From NCBI RefSeq assembly GCF_000282595.1, contig NZ_AKIZ01000014.1, positions 124,001-188,000 of the forward strand: 64,000 bases of DNA. Reading direction: 5' to 3'. This DNA comes from Phyllobacterium sp. YR531 (lineage in GTDB: Bacteria > Pseudomonadota > Alphaproteobacteria > Rhizobiales > Rhizobiaceae). Under the pieces are notes generated by a model. It was not told where the DNA came from. It searched no databases and saw only the letters and a program-made list of their open reading frames with translations. The translations under genes were made by a program, and so were the position numbers. Shown piece by piece: positions 24,483-34,120 of the stretch (its first letter is position 1; every line of letters begins with the position of its first letter).

Positions 24483-25007
24483 ATGGTTGAAGCAGCAATC
24501 CTCATAATTTTCCCGTTTGCCATGGTATTTGCGGCGATATCCGACGTTCTGTCCATGACGATCCAGAACCGCGTTTCGCTGATTCTGCTTGTCTCATTTG
24601 CCGTTTTGGCACCCGTAACCGGCATGGAGTGGGGTGCATATGGAATGCATTTTGTGGCAGCAATAGCGGTGCTTGCTGCAACATTCGCTCTTTTTGCCAC
24701 GGGCACAATGGGCGGGGGAGACGCAAAACTCATGTCTGCGAGTGCGCTCTGGCTTGGCTGGAATCTCGAACTCGTCACCTATTTGCTGACGCTCTCATTA
24801 CTGGGCGGGCTTCTGACAGTTGCAATCGTCAGCTACCGGAACTCGCAGACGATTGTTGTCTATACGGCGCGTTTTGCATTCATGCGGCGTCTTGCGCAAA
24901 AAGAAGAAGGTGTCCCATATGGCGTTGCGCTGGGTCTTGCGGGGCTGATGGTCTTCCCGGCATCACCTCTTGGTTCGTGGGTGGTGCAACAACTCGCACA
25001 TGTATAA
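24483..25007 (+). CDS. cpaA: Prepilin peptidase (A24 family, CpaA/TadV)
   Basis: 174 residues, about five to six membrane helices. The two catalytic aspartates of type IV prepilin peptidases are visible: AAISDVLSM near residue 20 and the GGGDAKLMSA (GxGD) motif near residue 78. It lacks the N-methylase domain, as is normal for the short CpaA/TadV type. It should cleave the leaders of Flp and the TadE-like pseudopilins. It is cotranscribed with flp. Confidence 0.92.
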   Translation: MVEAAILIIFPFAMVFAAISDVLSMTIQNRVSLILLVSFAVLAPVTGMEWGAYGMHFVAAIAVLAATFALFATGTMGGGDAKLMSASALWLGWNLELVTYLLTLSLLGGLLTVAIVSYRNSQTIVVYTARFAFMRRLAQKEEGVPYGVALGLAGLMVFPASPLGSWVVQQLAHV

Positions 25008-25181
25008 GGCTTCGCACTACAAGTTGAGTCTGGCGCAAATCTTCGATCAATTTACGTGCGCAACTTTAAGACGTTAAGCGACATTAATCATACTTATAAG
25101 TGTATTGTTAACCATAAATACACCAATTTTCTGCATCTTGCGACTTTAGTATCAAAGACGAAAGTCTAATGGGGCGCATAA

Positions 25182-25979
25182 ATGCAAAGAGCACGACTGG
25201 TCATCCTGATCGTGGCGGTGACGGCCGCTGGTGCGGCCGGTTATCTTGCCATGAATATGAAACCGCAAACCACGGTGACGCAGGCTAAGGAAAAGCCGCA
25301 GATCGAACTGCGCGATGTTCTGGTTGCAACTGAAAATCTGGGCGTTGGTGCTGAGATGCAGGGTCAGATGCGCTGGCAGGCCTGGCCCGTTTCCGCACTT
25401 ACCGAGGGCTATATCACCCGCACGGACCGCCCCAATGCGGAAGAGGAACTCAAGGGTTCCACGGTTCGGCTGCAGATATTTACCGGCGAGCCCATTCGCG
25501 AAGCCAAGTTGATTGGCAAGGGCCAGAGCTTCATGTCTGCCCAACTGCCGGCTGGAATGCGCGCAGTTGCAACGCAAATTGCTGCCGATACCTCGGCTGG
25601 CGGCTTTATCCTTCCCAATGATTATGTCGATGTGATCATGATTCGTCAGATGGACAATGACGAGAAGCAGTTTGTGACGGAAACCATCCTGAGCAATATC
25701 CGTGTTCTGGCTATCGATCAAACCATTCAGGAAGACGAAACCGGCGACAAGACCAAGGTTGGTTCGACAGCCACGCTTGAGTTGACACCGGATCAGGCGG
25801 AAATACTGACCGTTTCGCAGCAAATGGCAACGCGTCTGGCGCTGGTGTTGCGGTCCATTCAGGACACGCAGGAAGCAACCGGCCCCGGAGCGGGATACCT
25901 CGTCAATTCTCCCGGGCGTGCGGGCAACGTCAAGCTTATCAAGTCCGGTACAGTCACTGAAATTCTGGGGCGCAAATAA
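25182..25979 (+). CDS. cpaB: Flp pilus assembly protein CpaB (RcpC)
   Basis: 265 residues. There is one N-terminal membrane segment (LVILIVAVTAAGAAGYLAM), then an SAF-like domain starting VLVATENLGVGAEMQGQMRW and ending in the LTPDQAEILTVSQQMATRLALVLRS block typical of CpaB/RcpC. It is thought to sit in the periplasm and assist the secretin. It directly abuts cpaC. The 174-base gap before it is AT-rich and holds several TTAA words (near 25069-25106) that could belong to a CtrA-type site, so a second promoter may lie there. Confidence 0.9.
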   Translation: MQRARLVILIVAVTAAGAAGYLAMNMKPQTTVTQAKEKPQIELRDVLVATENLGVGAEMQGQMRWQAWPVSALTEGYITRTDRPNAEEELKGSTVRLQIFTGEPIREAKLIGKGQSFMSAQLPAGMRAVATQIAADTSAGGFILPNDYVDVIMIRQMDNDEKQFVTETILSNIRVLAIDQTIQEDETGDKTKVGSTATLELTPDQAEILTVSQQMATRLALVLRSIQDTQEATGPGAGYLVNSPGRAGNVKLIKSGTVTEILGRK

Positions 25980-27530
25980 ATGGCAAACAAGCCAGGCAAG
26001 GTTTTCACACGCAAATATGCCGGACCAAGATTGGCCGTTGCAGTCGTTGGCTGTCTGCTTGCTGCAATCCCGGTGCATAATTCCGCAACAGCCCAAAGCA
26101 ATGTTGTGCGGCTTAATCAGGGGCAGGGCGAAGCCAAGCGCATCAATCTCGGTCTTAACAAGTCTCTGGTCGTCGATCTTCCGGCCGACGCCTATGATAT
26201 TCTCGTTGCCAATCCGGGCGTAGCCGATGCGGTTACACGTACTGCACGACGCATCTATCTTTTTGGCAAGCAGGTAGGCCAGACCAATGTGTTTGTTTTC
26301 GGCCCCAATGGCGAGCAGCTCGCCAGTTTCGATCTGATCATCGAACGTGATGTGGCGGGTCTTGAAGACAGCCTCAAAAAATATATTCCGGATTCCGATA
26401 TTAAAGTTGAGCTGATGAATGACAACGTCATTTTGACCGGCACTGTGCAAACGCCACTGGACGCAAAACGTGCGACCGATCTTGCAAGACTGCTCGTTTC
26501 GGGTGGTGAAGCGACAACCGGCCAATATTCGCAGACGTCAATCGGTACAGGCAATGGCGGAACGAGTATTGTCGTTGGCGATCAGGATGAAGAACGGCAG
26601 ACGAGCAAGATCGTCAACCTGATCCAGATATCCGGCGAAGATCAGGTCACCCTGAAAGTCACTGTGGCGGAAGTCAGCCGGACTGTAATGAAACAGCTGG
26701 GCGTCAATCTTGTAGCTTCAGCCGCAAATGACGGTTTCCAGATCGGTGGGTTTTCCGAAAACCTGACAGGGCTTGGGCAACCATTGAGCAGGTCCACTCT
26801 GGGCGGCACCGCATCAATTGGCAGTGCAAGCATAAGTGCCTATTTGAATGCGATGGAACTTGCCGGTGTGATGAAGACGCTGGCAGAACCCACACTGACC
26901 GCCATATCCGGTGAAAAAGCCACGTTCAAAGTTGGTGGTGAGTATAATCTTCTCACCTCGCAGGATGTAGATGAAAAGGGCAAGATTACCCGCGAGCACG
27001 AGAGAATTGACTATGGTATCGGGCTTGAATTTGTCCCGGTCGTGCTATCGCCCGGACGTATAAGTCTGAAGGTTCGGACCTCGGTTTCTGAACCCACCAT
27101 GGAAGGCTCGCTTTCCGTTGGAACATCAAGGTCGGAGCCGTCTGTCAATCTGCTTTCCATTCGCAAACGTCTGGCCGATACGACAGTAGAACTGCCTTCC
27201 GGCGGTTCCATGATGATTGCCGGTTTGATGCGCGATGAAGCGCGGCAGGCGATTTCCGGCTTCCCGGGCCTGTCGAAAGTGCCGATCCTCGGAACCCTGT
27301 TTCGCAGCCGTGACTTCGTGAGAAACGAAACGGAACTCGTCATCATCATCACGCCCTACCTTGTGCGTCCAGTTGGCCGGACCGCACTCGCACGACCAGA
27401 CGATAATCTGAATCTGGCAAGCGATGCTGCAGGAATATTCCTGGGTCAGGTCAATCGTGTCTACGGATCTCGGGAAGCCAAACAACCTGCCGAACGCTAT
27501 GAAGGCAATGTCGGATATATCTACAAATGA
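25980..27530 (+). CDS. cpaC: Type II/IVb secretin CpaC (RcpA)
   Basis: 516 residues. A signal peptide ends near ATAQS (residues 35-40). Next come the N-terminal pilus domain (about 50-130), a BON-like domain (YIPDSDIKVELMNDNVILTGTV), and the C-terminal secretin pore domain ending LPSGGSMMIAGLMRDEARQAISGFPGLSKVPILGTLFRSRD-like. It forms the outer-membrane ring through which the Flp pilus exits. It is tightly coupled to cpaB (no gap) and to cpaD. Confidence 0.95.
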   Translation: MANKPGKVFTRKYAGPRLAVAVVGCLLAAIPVHNSATAQSNVVRLNQGQGEAKRINLGLNKSLVVDLPADAYDILVANPGVADAVTRTARRIYLFGKQVGQTNVFVFGPNGEQLASFDLIIERDVAGLEDSLKKYIPDSDIKVELMNDNVILTGTVQTPLDAKRATDLARLLVSGGEATTGQYSQTSIGTGNGGTSIVVGDQDEERQTSKIVNLIQISGEDQVTLKVTVAEVSRTVMKQLGVNLVASAANDGFQIGGFSENLTGLGQPLSRSTLGGTASIGSASISAYLNAMELAGVMKTLAEPTLTAISGEKATFKVGGEYNLLTSQDVDEKGKITREHERIDYGIGLEFVPVVLSPGRISLKVRTSVSEPTMEGSLSVGTSRSEPSVNLLSIRKRLADTTVELPSGGSMMIAGLMRDEARQAISGFPGLSKVPILGTLFRSRDFVRNETELVIIITPYLVRPVGRTALARPDDNLNLASDAAGIFLGQVNRVYGSREAKQPAERYEGNVGYIYK

Positions 27531-27544
27531 GCAAGGACACGATC

Positions 27545-28231
27545 ATGTTCGACACAAGCAAGCGTTGTGGTCTCAAGTCAGTTCTGGCGATCCTCGCCGT
27601 GTCTCTGCTCGCAGGCTGCGCACAGAAGAACGACACGACAGCCAGTATCCCGGATGATTATCGGACAAACCATCCAATCGTGATTTCCGAGCAGGAACAG
27701 GTTGCCGACATTCCGGTCGGTCATGCGGACACCCAGCTTTCATTGGCTCAACGCAGCATTATCCAGCATGCCATCGGCAATTACCGCAGCAATGGTTCCG
27801 GGGTAATCCATATCCTTGTTCCAACCGGGTCGCCCAACGCGCGTGCAGCGGCGAAGTTGAAGAATGACATTGCAGCCACGCTTCGCCGCGGTGGCATCAA
27901 GCCGTTCAATATATCCAGTGAAACCTATCAGGCGGAAGGATCGTCTGCTCCGGTACGCCTGTCCTTTTCGGCGATGACTGCCTCTACAAATCAGTGCGGA
28001 CAATGGCCAAAGGATATTCTCGATACGGCCGACAACAAGCATTATGCCAATTACGGCTGTGCCAGCCAGAACAACCTTGCCGCGCAGATTGCCAATCCTG
28101 CCGACCTGTTGGGTCCAAGGGCAACGGCACCTATCGATGCGGAACGGCGCGGTTTCATCATTGACAAATATCGCACTGCCGCAGTGCCTGTCATGCCGAA
28201 CAGATCGGAAGTCGATTACAACCTTGATTAG
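27545..28231 (+). CDS. cpaD: Pilus assembly lipoprotein CpaD
   Basis: 228 residues. A lipoprotein signal ends in SLLAGCAQ (lipid-modified Cys near residue 22). The mature protein matches CpaD: it contains GSPNARAAAKLKNDIAATL and FSAMTASTNQCGQWPKD, and ends with the typical NNLAAQIANPADLLGPR segment. It probably helps place the secretin in the outer membrane. I prefer ATG 27545, seven bases after AAGGA, to the ATG at 27527, which overlaps the cpaC stop but lacks a ribosome-binding site. Confidence 0.9.
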   Translation: MFDTSKRCGLKSVLAILAVSLLAGCAQKNDTTASIPDDYRTNHPIVISEQEQVADIPVGHADTQLSLAQRSIIQHAIGNYRSNGSGVIHILVPTGSPNARAAAKLKNDIAATLRRGGIKPFNISSETYQAEGSSAPVRLSFSAMTASTNQCGQWPKDILDTADNKHYANYGCASQNNLAAQIANPADLLGPRATAPIDAERRGFIIDKYRTAAVPVMPNRSEVDYNLD

Positions 28232-28264
28232 AATGAACTTTTCTCGAAACGGTGGAATACGACA

Positions 28265-29548
28265 ATGAGTCAACTGGCCTTGGAATCGGATCCATATTTG
28301 GAAGAGGCAGGCAATGTTCCTCATGCCGGGCGCTTGAACGCGCACCGGCCAATTCCCCGTATTTCGATCCAGGTATTCTGTGAAGCGGAAGCAGTGGCCA
28401 AGCAGATATCGCGTGCAAGCGAAGACCGGCGCATGGCCAAGGCAAATACCCAAATCCATATGGGAGGCGTTGAGGCGGCGGTAGAGTTGTTTCAAACTGT
28501 GCCGACACCCAATCTCATTGTTCTCGAAACAGGTGCATCGCCGCGAGATATGCTGCCGGCGCTTGCGGCTCTTTCGGAAGTTTGTGATCCGAGCACCAAG
28601 GTCGTCATCATCGGGCACTACAATGACGTATGGCTCTATCGGGAGCTCATGAAGAACGGCATTTCGGAATATATGGTAGCGCCGATTGATCTGTCGGACG
28701 TCATCGGCGTGATCGGCGGCCTGTACAGTGACCCGGAATCAAAGCCTTTGGGCAATTCGATTGCCTTTATTGGGGCAAAAGGCGGTGTTGGCGCTTCAAC
28801 CATTGCTCATAATGTCGGCTGGGCCATTTCATCCTTGTTCAAGAATGAAGTGGTGATCGCTGATATGGACCTGCCCTATGGCACGGCGAATATCAATTTC
28901 GATCAGGACCCGGCGCAGGGCATTGCAGAAGCCGTGTTTTCTCCCGAGCGTATCGACGATGTTTATCTTGATCGCCTGCTGGCGCAATGCGCGGATAACC
29001 TGTCCCTTCTTGCCGCACCGTCGACTCTCGACCGCGTATTTGATTTTCGCGACGATTCATTTGCTCACCTGATCGATATCGCCCAGCGGTCAGTTCCGCA
29101 TGTCATTCTCGACGTTCCCCATACCTGGAACGGCTGGACCCGGACGACGCTGGCCCGCGCGGATGAAGTGGTGATTGTTGCATCGCCGGAACTTGCCAAT
29201 CTACGAAACACGAAAAATCTTATAGATGCCCTGAAGCAATTGCGGCCGAACGATACCGAGCCCCAGCTGATCCTCAATCAGGTCGGCATTCCCAAACGGC
29301 CGGAAATAGCACCACTCGATTTCTGCAGCCCCTTGGGGATCAAGGCTATCGCCACGATCGCGTTCGACCCGGCGCTGTTTGGCAATGCATCCAATAATGG
29401 CCGGATGCTGGGCGAGACTGAGCCGGCAAGTCCGGTGGTTCAGAGCATCAATGAGATCGCGCACATTCTGACGGGACGGCAAAAGGTCAACCCGAGGAAG
29501 AAGGCCGGTTTGGGCTCAGTATTTTCGAAGTTGAAGCGCAAGAAATAG
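28265..29548 (+). CDS. cpaE: Pilus localisation ATPase CpaE (TadZ)
   Basis: 427 residues. The N-terminal receiver-like domain spans about 35-150, followed by a MinD/ParA-type ATPase with the deviant Walker A GAKGGVGASTIAHN. The loop has Ala where most MinD proteins have a second Lys or Gly-Lys. DMDLPYGTANINFDQDPAQG and the VIVASPELANLRNTKNLID block follow. CpaE directs the pilus apparatus to a cell pole. It lies between cpaD and cpaF in the operon. Confidence 0.93.
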   Translation: MSQLALESDPYLEEAGNVPHAGRLNAHRPIPRISIQVFCEAEAVAKQISRASEDRRMAKANTQIHMGGVEAAVELFQTVPTPNLIVLETGASPRDMLPALAALSEVCDPSTKVVIIGHYNDVWLYRELMKNGISEYMVAPIDLSDVIGVIGGLYSDPESKPLGNSIAFIGAKGGVGASTIAHNVGWAISSLFKNEVVIADMDLPYGTANINFDQDPAQGIAEAVFSPERIDDVYLDRLLAQCADNLSLLAAPSTLDRVFDFRDDSFAHLIDIAQRSVPHVILDVPHTWNGWTRTTLARADEVVIVASPELANLRNTKNLIDALKQLRPNDTEPQLILNQVGIPKRPEIAPLDFCSPLGIKAIATIAFDPALFGNASNNGRMLGETEPASPVVQSINEIAHILTGRQKVNPRKKAGLGSVFSKLKRKK

Positions 29549-29571
29549 TTGTGAGCAGGTAAAGCAACATC

Positions 29572-31017
29572 ATGTTCGGTAAACGCGGCAATGCCCAGCC
29601 AAACGAGTTCAAAGCTCCGGTCCTCCCTGTCGCCGCGATAAAGCCCGATGGCGGACGGCTGCCCCGCGATATATTGGAACCGAAACGATCTCCGGTGGAA
29701 GCACCAAAGGTCGTCATGCCCATACGCGAGAGAAACGAAGCTTACTACGATACAAAGTCACAGGTTTTTGCAGCGCTTATCGATGCAATTGATCTGGCAC
29801 AATTGTCAAAGCTCGACCCCGAAGTGGCACGCGAAGAAATTCGTGACATCGTCAACGACATCATTGCCATCAAGAATTTCGCCATGTCGATCTCGGAGCA
29901 GGAGGAACTGCTCGACGATATCTGCAATGACGTGCTTGGATATGGTCCGCTGGAGCCATTGCTGGCGCGGGACGAAATCTCCGACATCATGGTCAATGGT
30001 GCCCGCAAGACCTATATCGAAGTTCTGGGCAAGGTCGAAGAATCCGGTGTCCGGTTTCGCGACAACCAGCAGCTTTTGAACATATGCCAACGCATCGTCA
30101 GCCAGGTAGGGCGGCGTGTCGATGAATCCAGCCCGATATGCGACGCACGGCTTCCGGACGGTTCGCGTGTCAACGTCATCGCGCCTCCACTGGCGATTGA
30201 TGGGCCGGTCCTGACAATCCGTAAATTCAAGAAGGACAAGCTGACACTTGACCAGCTCGTCCGCTTTGGGGCCATTTCGCCTGCCGGTGCCGAGCTTCTG
30301 CAGATCATTGGACGGGTTCGCTGCAACATCGTCATCTCGGGTGGTACGGGTTCCGGTAAAACCACATTGCTCAATTGCCTGACCAATTATATCGACAAGG
30401 ATGAGCGTATCATCACCTGCGAAGACTCGGCGGAATTGCAGTTGCAGCAGCCGCATGTGGTGCGCCTTGAAACACGGCCCGCAAACCTTGAAGGTGAGGG
30501 CGAAATCACGATGCGCGACCTTGTCAAGAATTGCCTGCGCATGCGTCCTGAACGCATCATCGTCGGCGAAGTGCGCGGACCGGAAGTTTTCGATCTCCTC
30601 TCGGCCATGAATACTGGCCATGACGGTTCCATGGGAACGATCCACTCCAACAGTCCACGCGAATGTTTGAGCCGTATTGAATCCATGATCGCCATGGGCG
30701 GGTTTGCACTACCTCAGCGCACTGTGCGTGAAATCATTGTCGGCTCGGTTGATATCATCATTCAGGCTGCTCGCCTGCGCGATGGTTCACGCCGGATCAC
30801 CCACGTGACCGAGGTTATCGGCATGGAGGGTGATGTGATTATTACGCAAGATCTCCTGACCTATGACATCACCGGCGAGGACGCCAATGGCAGGTTGACT
30901 GGCCACCACGTTTCAACAGGCATCAGCCGCCCGCATATGTGGGAGAGAGCCAGATACTACAATGAGGACAGGCGGCTGGCCAATGCACTCGATTCCATGG
31001 AAAAGGCCCAGCTATGA
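29572..31017 (+). CDS. cpaF: Pilus assembly ATPase CpaF (TadA)
   Basis: 481 residues. Type II/IV secretion ATPase: Walker [14 protein letters not shown] near residue 262, the Asp box [20 protein letters not shown], Walker [14 protein letters not shown] and the His box [13 protein letters not shown]. It powers both extension and, in tad systems, retraction of the pilus from the cytoplasm, working on TadB/TadC. About 75 variable residues precede the N-terminal domain. Confidence 0.96.
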   Translation: MFGKRGNAQPNEFKAPVLPVAAIKPDGGRLPRDILEPKRSPVEAPKVVMPIRERNEAYYDTKSQVFAALIDAIDLAQLSKLDPEVAREEIRDIVNDIIAIKNFAMSISEQEELLDDICNDVLGYGPLEPLLARDEISDIMVNGARKTYIEVLGKVEESGVRFRDNQQLLNICQRIVSQVGRRVDESSPICDARLPDGSRVNVIAPPLAIDGPVLTIRKFKKDKLTLDQLVRFGAISPAGAELLQIIGRVRCNIVISGGTGSGKTTLLNCLTNYIDKDERIITCEDSAELQLQQPHVVRLETRPANLEGEGEITMRDLVKNCLRMRPERIIVGEVRGPEVFDLLSAMNTGHDGSMGTIHSNSPRECLSRIESMIAMGGFALPQRTVREIIVGSVDIIIQAARLRDGSRRITHVTEVIGMEGDVIITQDLLTYDITGEDANGRLTGHHVSTGISRPHMWERARYYNEDRRLANALDSMEKAQL

Positions 31018-31047
31018 CCGGCAGTGCCCGCATGGAGGAGCTGTTGA

Positions 31048-32061
31048 ATGTTTGGCTTTGATCTGACACAGCTGGCTTTTGTAGGCTTGGTGGCCGTCGC
31101 ATTCGCAGCCTTGGCCTATGTTTTCTTTTTTGAATCAATGGCGCGGCAGAAGAAGACCGAGGAGCGCCTCAGCACGATCAAATTGGCAAGCGCAGATGCG
31201 CTCGGAAAGTTCGCCGTACGTGACAGGCAGGCAGAGGCAACAAAACGCCGAAAATCTGTTCAGGACACACTAAAGGACATGGAGCAGCGCCAGAAGCTGC
31301 GCGACAAGAATATCAAGTCTCCGCCTTTGAAAATGCTTATTCAGCAGGCGGGCATGACCGTTTCGCCGATACGCTTTTACATCTTTTCGGCCATTGCCGG
31401 CCTTGTCGTTGCGGTGATTGGCCTGTTCTTCGGATCGCCGCTGTACCTTTTGCCCGGACTCTTTATAGCAGGATCGGTCGGCTTGCCGCGCTGGTTCGTC
31501 TATTTTCGCCGTGGTCGGCGGATCAAGGCTTTCCTGAATGAATTTCCTAATGCGATTGACGTTGTTGTCCGCGCCATCCGGTCTGGCCTGCCTCTTAACG
31601 ACGGCATTCGGCTTATCGCTCAAGAAGCGCAGGAGCCGGTGAAATCAGAGTTCAGGCGCATCGTTGATCAGCAGCAGGTGGGTATCAGTATTCCGGATGC
31701 GGCTATGCGCATGTCTGAATACATGCCGTGTGCCGAAGCCAGCTTTTTCGGGATCGTCATCCAGATACAATCCCAGGCGGGTGGCAATCTTTCCGAGGCG
31801 CTGGGCAACCTTTCGCGCGTTCTACGGGACCGCAAGAAAATGGGCGCTAAGGTGCAGGCCCTTTCCATGGAAGCGAAAGCGTCAGCCTATATTATCGGTG
31901 CACTGCCCTTTGTTGTGGCGATGCTCGTCTATCTCACAAGTCCTGACTACATCATGATCCTGTTCACGACGTCCAGCGGAAACTTCGTTCTCGCATGCGC
32001 TGCGGTGTGGATGTCGATCGGCATCATGATCATGAAAAAGATGATCAACTTCAAATTCTAG
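31048..32061 (+). CDS. tadB: Tad inner-membrane platform protein TadB
   Basis: 337 residues. There is an N-terminal helix, a charged cytoplasmic stretch, two helices around 110-150, and a GspF-type domain (EFPNAIDVVVRAIRSGLPLNDGIRLIA ... EPVKSEFRRIVDQQQVG) followed by a terminal pair of helices. TadB and TadC form the inner-membrane base on which CpaF acts. ATG 31048 follows GGAGGAG. Its stop directly precedes tadC. Confidence 0.93.
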   Translation: MFGFDLTQLAFVGLVAVAFAALAYVFFFESMARQKKTEERLSTIKLASADALGKFAVRDRQAEATKRRKSVQDTLKDMEQRQKLRDKNIKSPPLKMLIQQAGMTVSPIRFYIFSAIAGLVVAVIGLFFGSPLYLLPGLFIAGSVGLPRWFVYFRRGRRIKAFLNEFPNAIDVVVRAIRSGLPLNDGIRLIAQEAQEPVKSEFRRIVDQQQVGISIPDAAMRMSEYMPCAEASFFGIVIQIQSQAGGNLSEALGNLSRVLRDRKKMGAKVQALSMEAKASAYIIGALPFVVAMLVYLTSPDYIMILFTTSSGNFVLACAAVWMSIGIMIMKKMINFKF

Positions 32062-32076
32062 TTGCGCGGATATGCC

Positions 32077-33102
32077 ATGATCGACGCCTTCAGCAAAGCC
32101 ATTCACGATCCAGCGGTCATTTTTGCCGCTCTTGTGGCCGTGTCAATTTTCGCAACAGTCATCACATTGCTTATGCCGGTATTTTCAGGCTCCGGGCTCA
32201 AGTCCAGGATGAAGTCCGTTGCATTGGAGCGGGACCAGATTCGCACGCGCGAACGGGCGCGGCTTGCAGCAGAAAGCGAGAGCAGGCGCAAAGGGTCGTC
32301 AAACTCGCTACGCCGCGTCGAACGCGAAGGCGTTCGGCAATTCGTGGAACGACTGGATCTCCAGCGTGCTCTGGCAGATGAAAAAACAGTGGCTGCTCTG
32401 AGGGTCGCGGGCTTCCGTGGTCAAAATGCTCTCAATCTTTTTCTTGCAGCCCGTTTCGGTCTACCCTTCCTGACACTGGGCATTGCCGTGTTCTGGATAT
32501 TCGGCATGGGAGGACTGGCGCATCAGAACAGCTTTGTCCGGATGGCCGCCTGTTTTGCCGGAGCCTATGTCGGTTTCTATCTGCCCAATCTTTACGTAAA
32601 AAACGCGGGTACAAAACGGCAGGCGGCAGTGCAGGGTGCCTGGCCAGATGCTCTTGATCTGTTGTTGATCTGCGTGGAGTCAGGCATGTCGATTGAGGCG
32701 GCATTCAAGAAAGTATCGGAAGAAATTGGCGTACAGTCGGGCGAACTTGCCGAAGAGCTGGTGCTGACGAATGCGGAGCTTTCATTTCTGCCCGAACGCC
32801 GGCAGGCTTATGAAAACCTGGCACAGCGTACAGGGCTGGAAACTGTCAAATCTGTTGTGCAGGCACTTACTCAATCCGAGCGCTATGGTACGTCGATAGG
32901 CAGCGCATTAAGAGTGCTTTCGGATGAAAGCCGTGAAATGCGCCTGATGGCCGCTGAAAAGAAAGCGGCTGCCTTGCCGCCAAAGCTGACCGTGCCGATG
33001 ATTGTGTTTCTGCTGCCGGTATTGTTTTGCGTTATCCTTGGCCCTGCAATCATTCAGATTAATGCGCAGGGTGGCATCTTCGGGCACGCAACACCCAAGT
33101 GA
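32077..33102 (+). CDS. tadC: Tad inner-membrane platform protein TadC
   Basis: 341 residues with the same GspF-type layout as TadB: WPDALDLLLICVESGMSIEAAFKKVSEE ... LVLTNAELSFLPERRQAYENLAQRTG, with helices at both ends and the terminal LTVPMIVFLLPVLFCVILGPAI segment. It pairs with TadB. I use the ATG at 32077 rather than the TTG at 32062 that directly follows the tadB stop. A terminator follows, and the next gene, tadD, is convergent. Confidence 0.92.
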   Translation: MIDAFSKAIHDPAVIFAALVAVSIFATVITLLMPVFSGSGLKSRMKSVALERDQIRTRERARLAAESESRRKGSSNSLRRVEREGVRQFVERLDLQRALADEKTVAALRVAGFRGQNALNLFLAARFGLPFLTLGIAVFWIFGMGGLAHQNSFVRMAACFAGAYVGFYLPNLYVKNAGTKRQAAVQGAWPDALDLLLICVESGMSIEAAFKKVSEEIGVQSGELAEELVLTNAELSFLPERRQAYENLAQRTGLETVKSVVQALTQSERYGTSIGSALRVLSDESREMRLMAAEKKAAALPPKLTVPMIVFLLPVLFCVILGPAIIQINAQGGIFGHATPK

Positions 33103-33149
33103 AGGCAAAGCCGCAGTCTTTTCAGGCGTTCAATGAATGGAAAAGCGAG

Positions 33150-33180
33150 AGAGCTGAGTTGATCAGCTCTTGGGTTTCTT
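33150..33180 (+). terminator. Terminator of the cpa/tad operon
   Basis: AGAGCTGA (33150-33157), loop GTTGA, TCAGCTCT (33163-33170), then TGGGTTTCTT. The stem overlaps the last codons of the convergent tadD gene. The T-rich tract is interrupted, so it is of moderate strength. Confidence 0.5.
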
Positions 33181-33996
33181 CTTGTCTTTGAGCATGTTCC
33201 ACGAGTTCTGCTGTGACAGCATGGAACGCAGATATTGAATGTTGGTGCGCGCCTGCTGAGCGGAAAGTTCCTGACTCGCAATCTTTTCGGCCTCGTCAAA
33301 GCGGCCTTGCAACCCCACAACCAGTGCAAGATTCTGGCGAACCCGGCTATCTGAACCTGGAGCGCTGACTGCCTTGCGCATATAGCTTTCGGCAGTGTTG
33401 AGATCACCTGACAAGACGTAGGACATGCCCATATTGGACAGAATGGAGGCTTCATCAGGTTTAACCTGCAAGGCCTTGCGGTAGAGGTCACGTGCTTCGC
33501 CGGTTTTGCCCAATTGGTCGAGAATAGCGCCCTCGGCTGAAAGTAGCCGCCAATCGGGATATTCCGGCGTTTGTGCCCGGCGCAGTGAATCCAGCGCTGC
33601 TTCAAACTCTCCGCTGCTTGCCAAGGCCTTGCCATAGGCGGCCAGAACTTCGCGATCTTTCGGGTAGGCGATTGCAAGACTGCGCATGACAGCCAGGGCC
33701 TGATCACTGCGATTGGTCATGCGAAGAACAGTCGCGTAACTGACTGCGGTCGCCTTATCCTTCGGGTTTTTCTGATAACGGCTTCCAAGGCTTGTGGATG
33801 CCTGCATCAATTGCTGTTCGTTCATCTGGTCATAGTTGCCTGTCGGCATTGCAGCTGAACTACTGGCTGCAGGTCCTATCGAACCTGTTGTTGTTTTATC
33901 AGTGGTTGAACAGCCGGATATGCCAGTCGCAAGGGCGATTAACGCTACCGAGAAAATGAAACTGCGCTTGCGTTGAATAAAAGCTGGACCTGTCAT
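33163..33996 (-). CDS. tadD: Tetratricopeptide lipoprotein TadD
   Basis: 277 residues. A lipoprotein signal ends ALATGISGCST (Cys near residue 25). The body is a series of TPR units, for example AVMRSLAIAYPKDREVLAAYGKAL, ALQVKPDEASILSNMGMSYVLSGDLNTAESYMRKAV and ALVVGLQGRFDEAEKIASQEL. TadD is a periplasmic or outer-membrane scaffold that helps the pilus secretin. ATG 33994-33996 gives the better signal peptide; a start at 34008 adds four residues. It is convergent with tadC, on its own promoter. Confidence 0.9.
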   Translation of the reverse strand: MTGPAFIQRKRSFIFSVALIALATGISGCSTTDKTTTGSIGPAASSSAAMPTGNYDQMNEQQLMQASTSLGSRYQKNPKDKATAVSYATVLRMTNRSDQALAVMRSLAIAYPKDREVLAAYGKALASSGEFEAALDSLRRAQTPEYPDWRLLSAEGAILDQLGKTGEARDLYRKALQVKPDEASILSNMGMSYVLSGDLNTAESYMRKAVSAPGSDSRVRQNLALVVGLQGRFDEAEKIASQELSAQQARTNIQYLRSMLSQQNSWNMLKDKKKPKS

Positions 33997-34120
33997 AATT
34001 TGCCCCATGCGCAGTTTATCGTCTGCGGACCCATTCCCATATGAAAGAAATAATCTGTTAACCCTAATGGACTCTTAACAACGTCGATCCGGGATGCAGA
34101 AGTTTGATCAGGAGACGCCC

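Noticed and set aside
25020-25181. CtrA-type site (TTAA-N7-TTAA) upstream of cpaB
   Set aside because: Several TTAA words are present but the spacing is six, not seven, so I do not claim a site.
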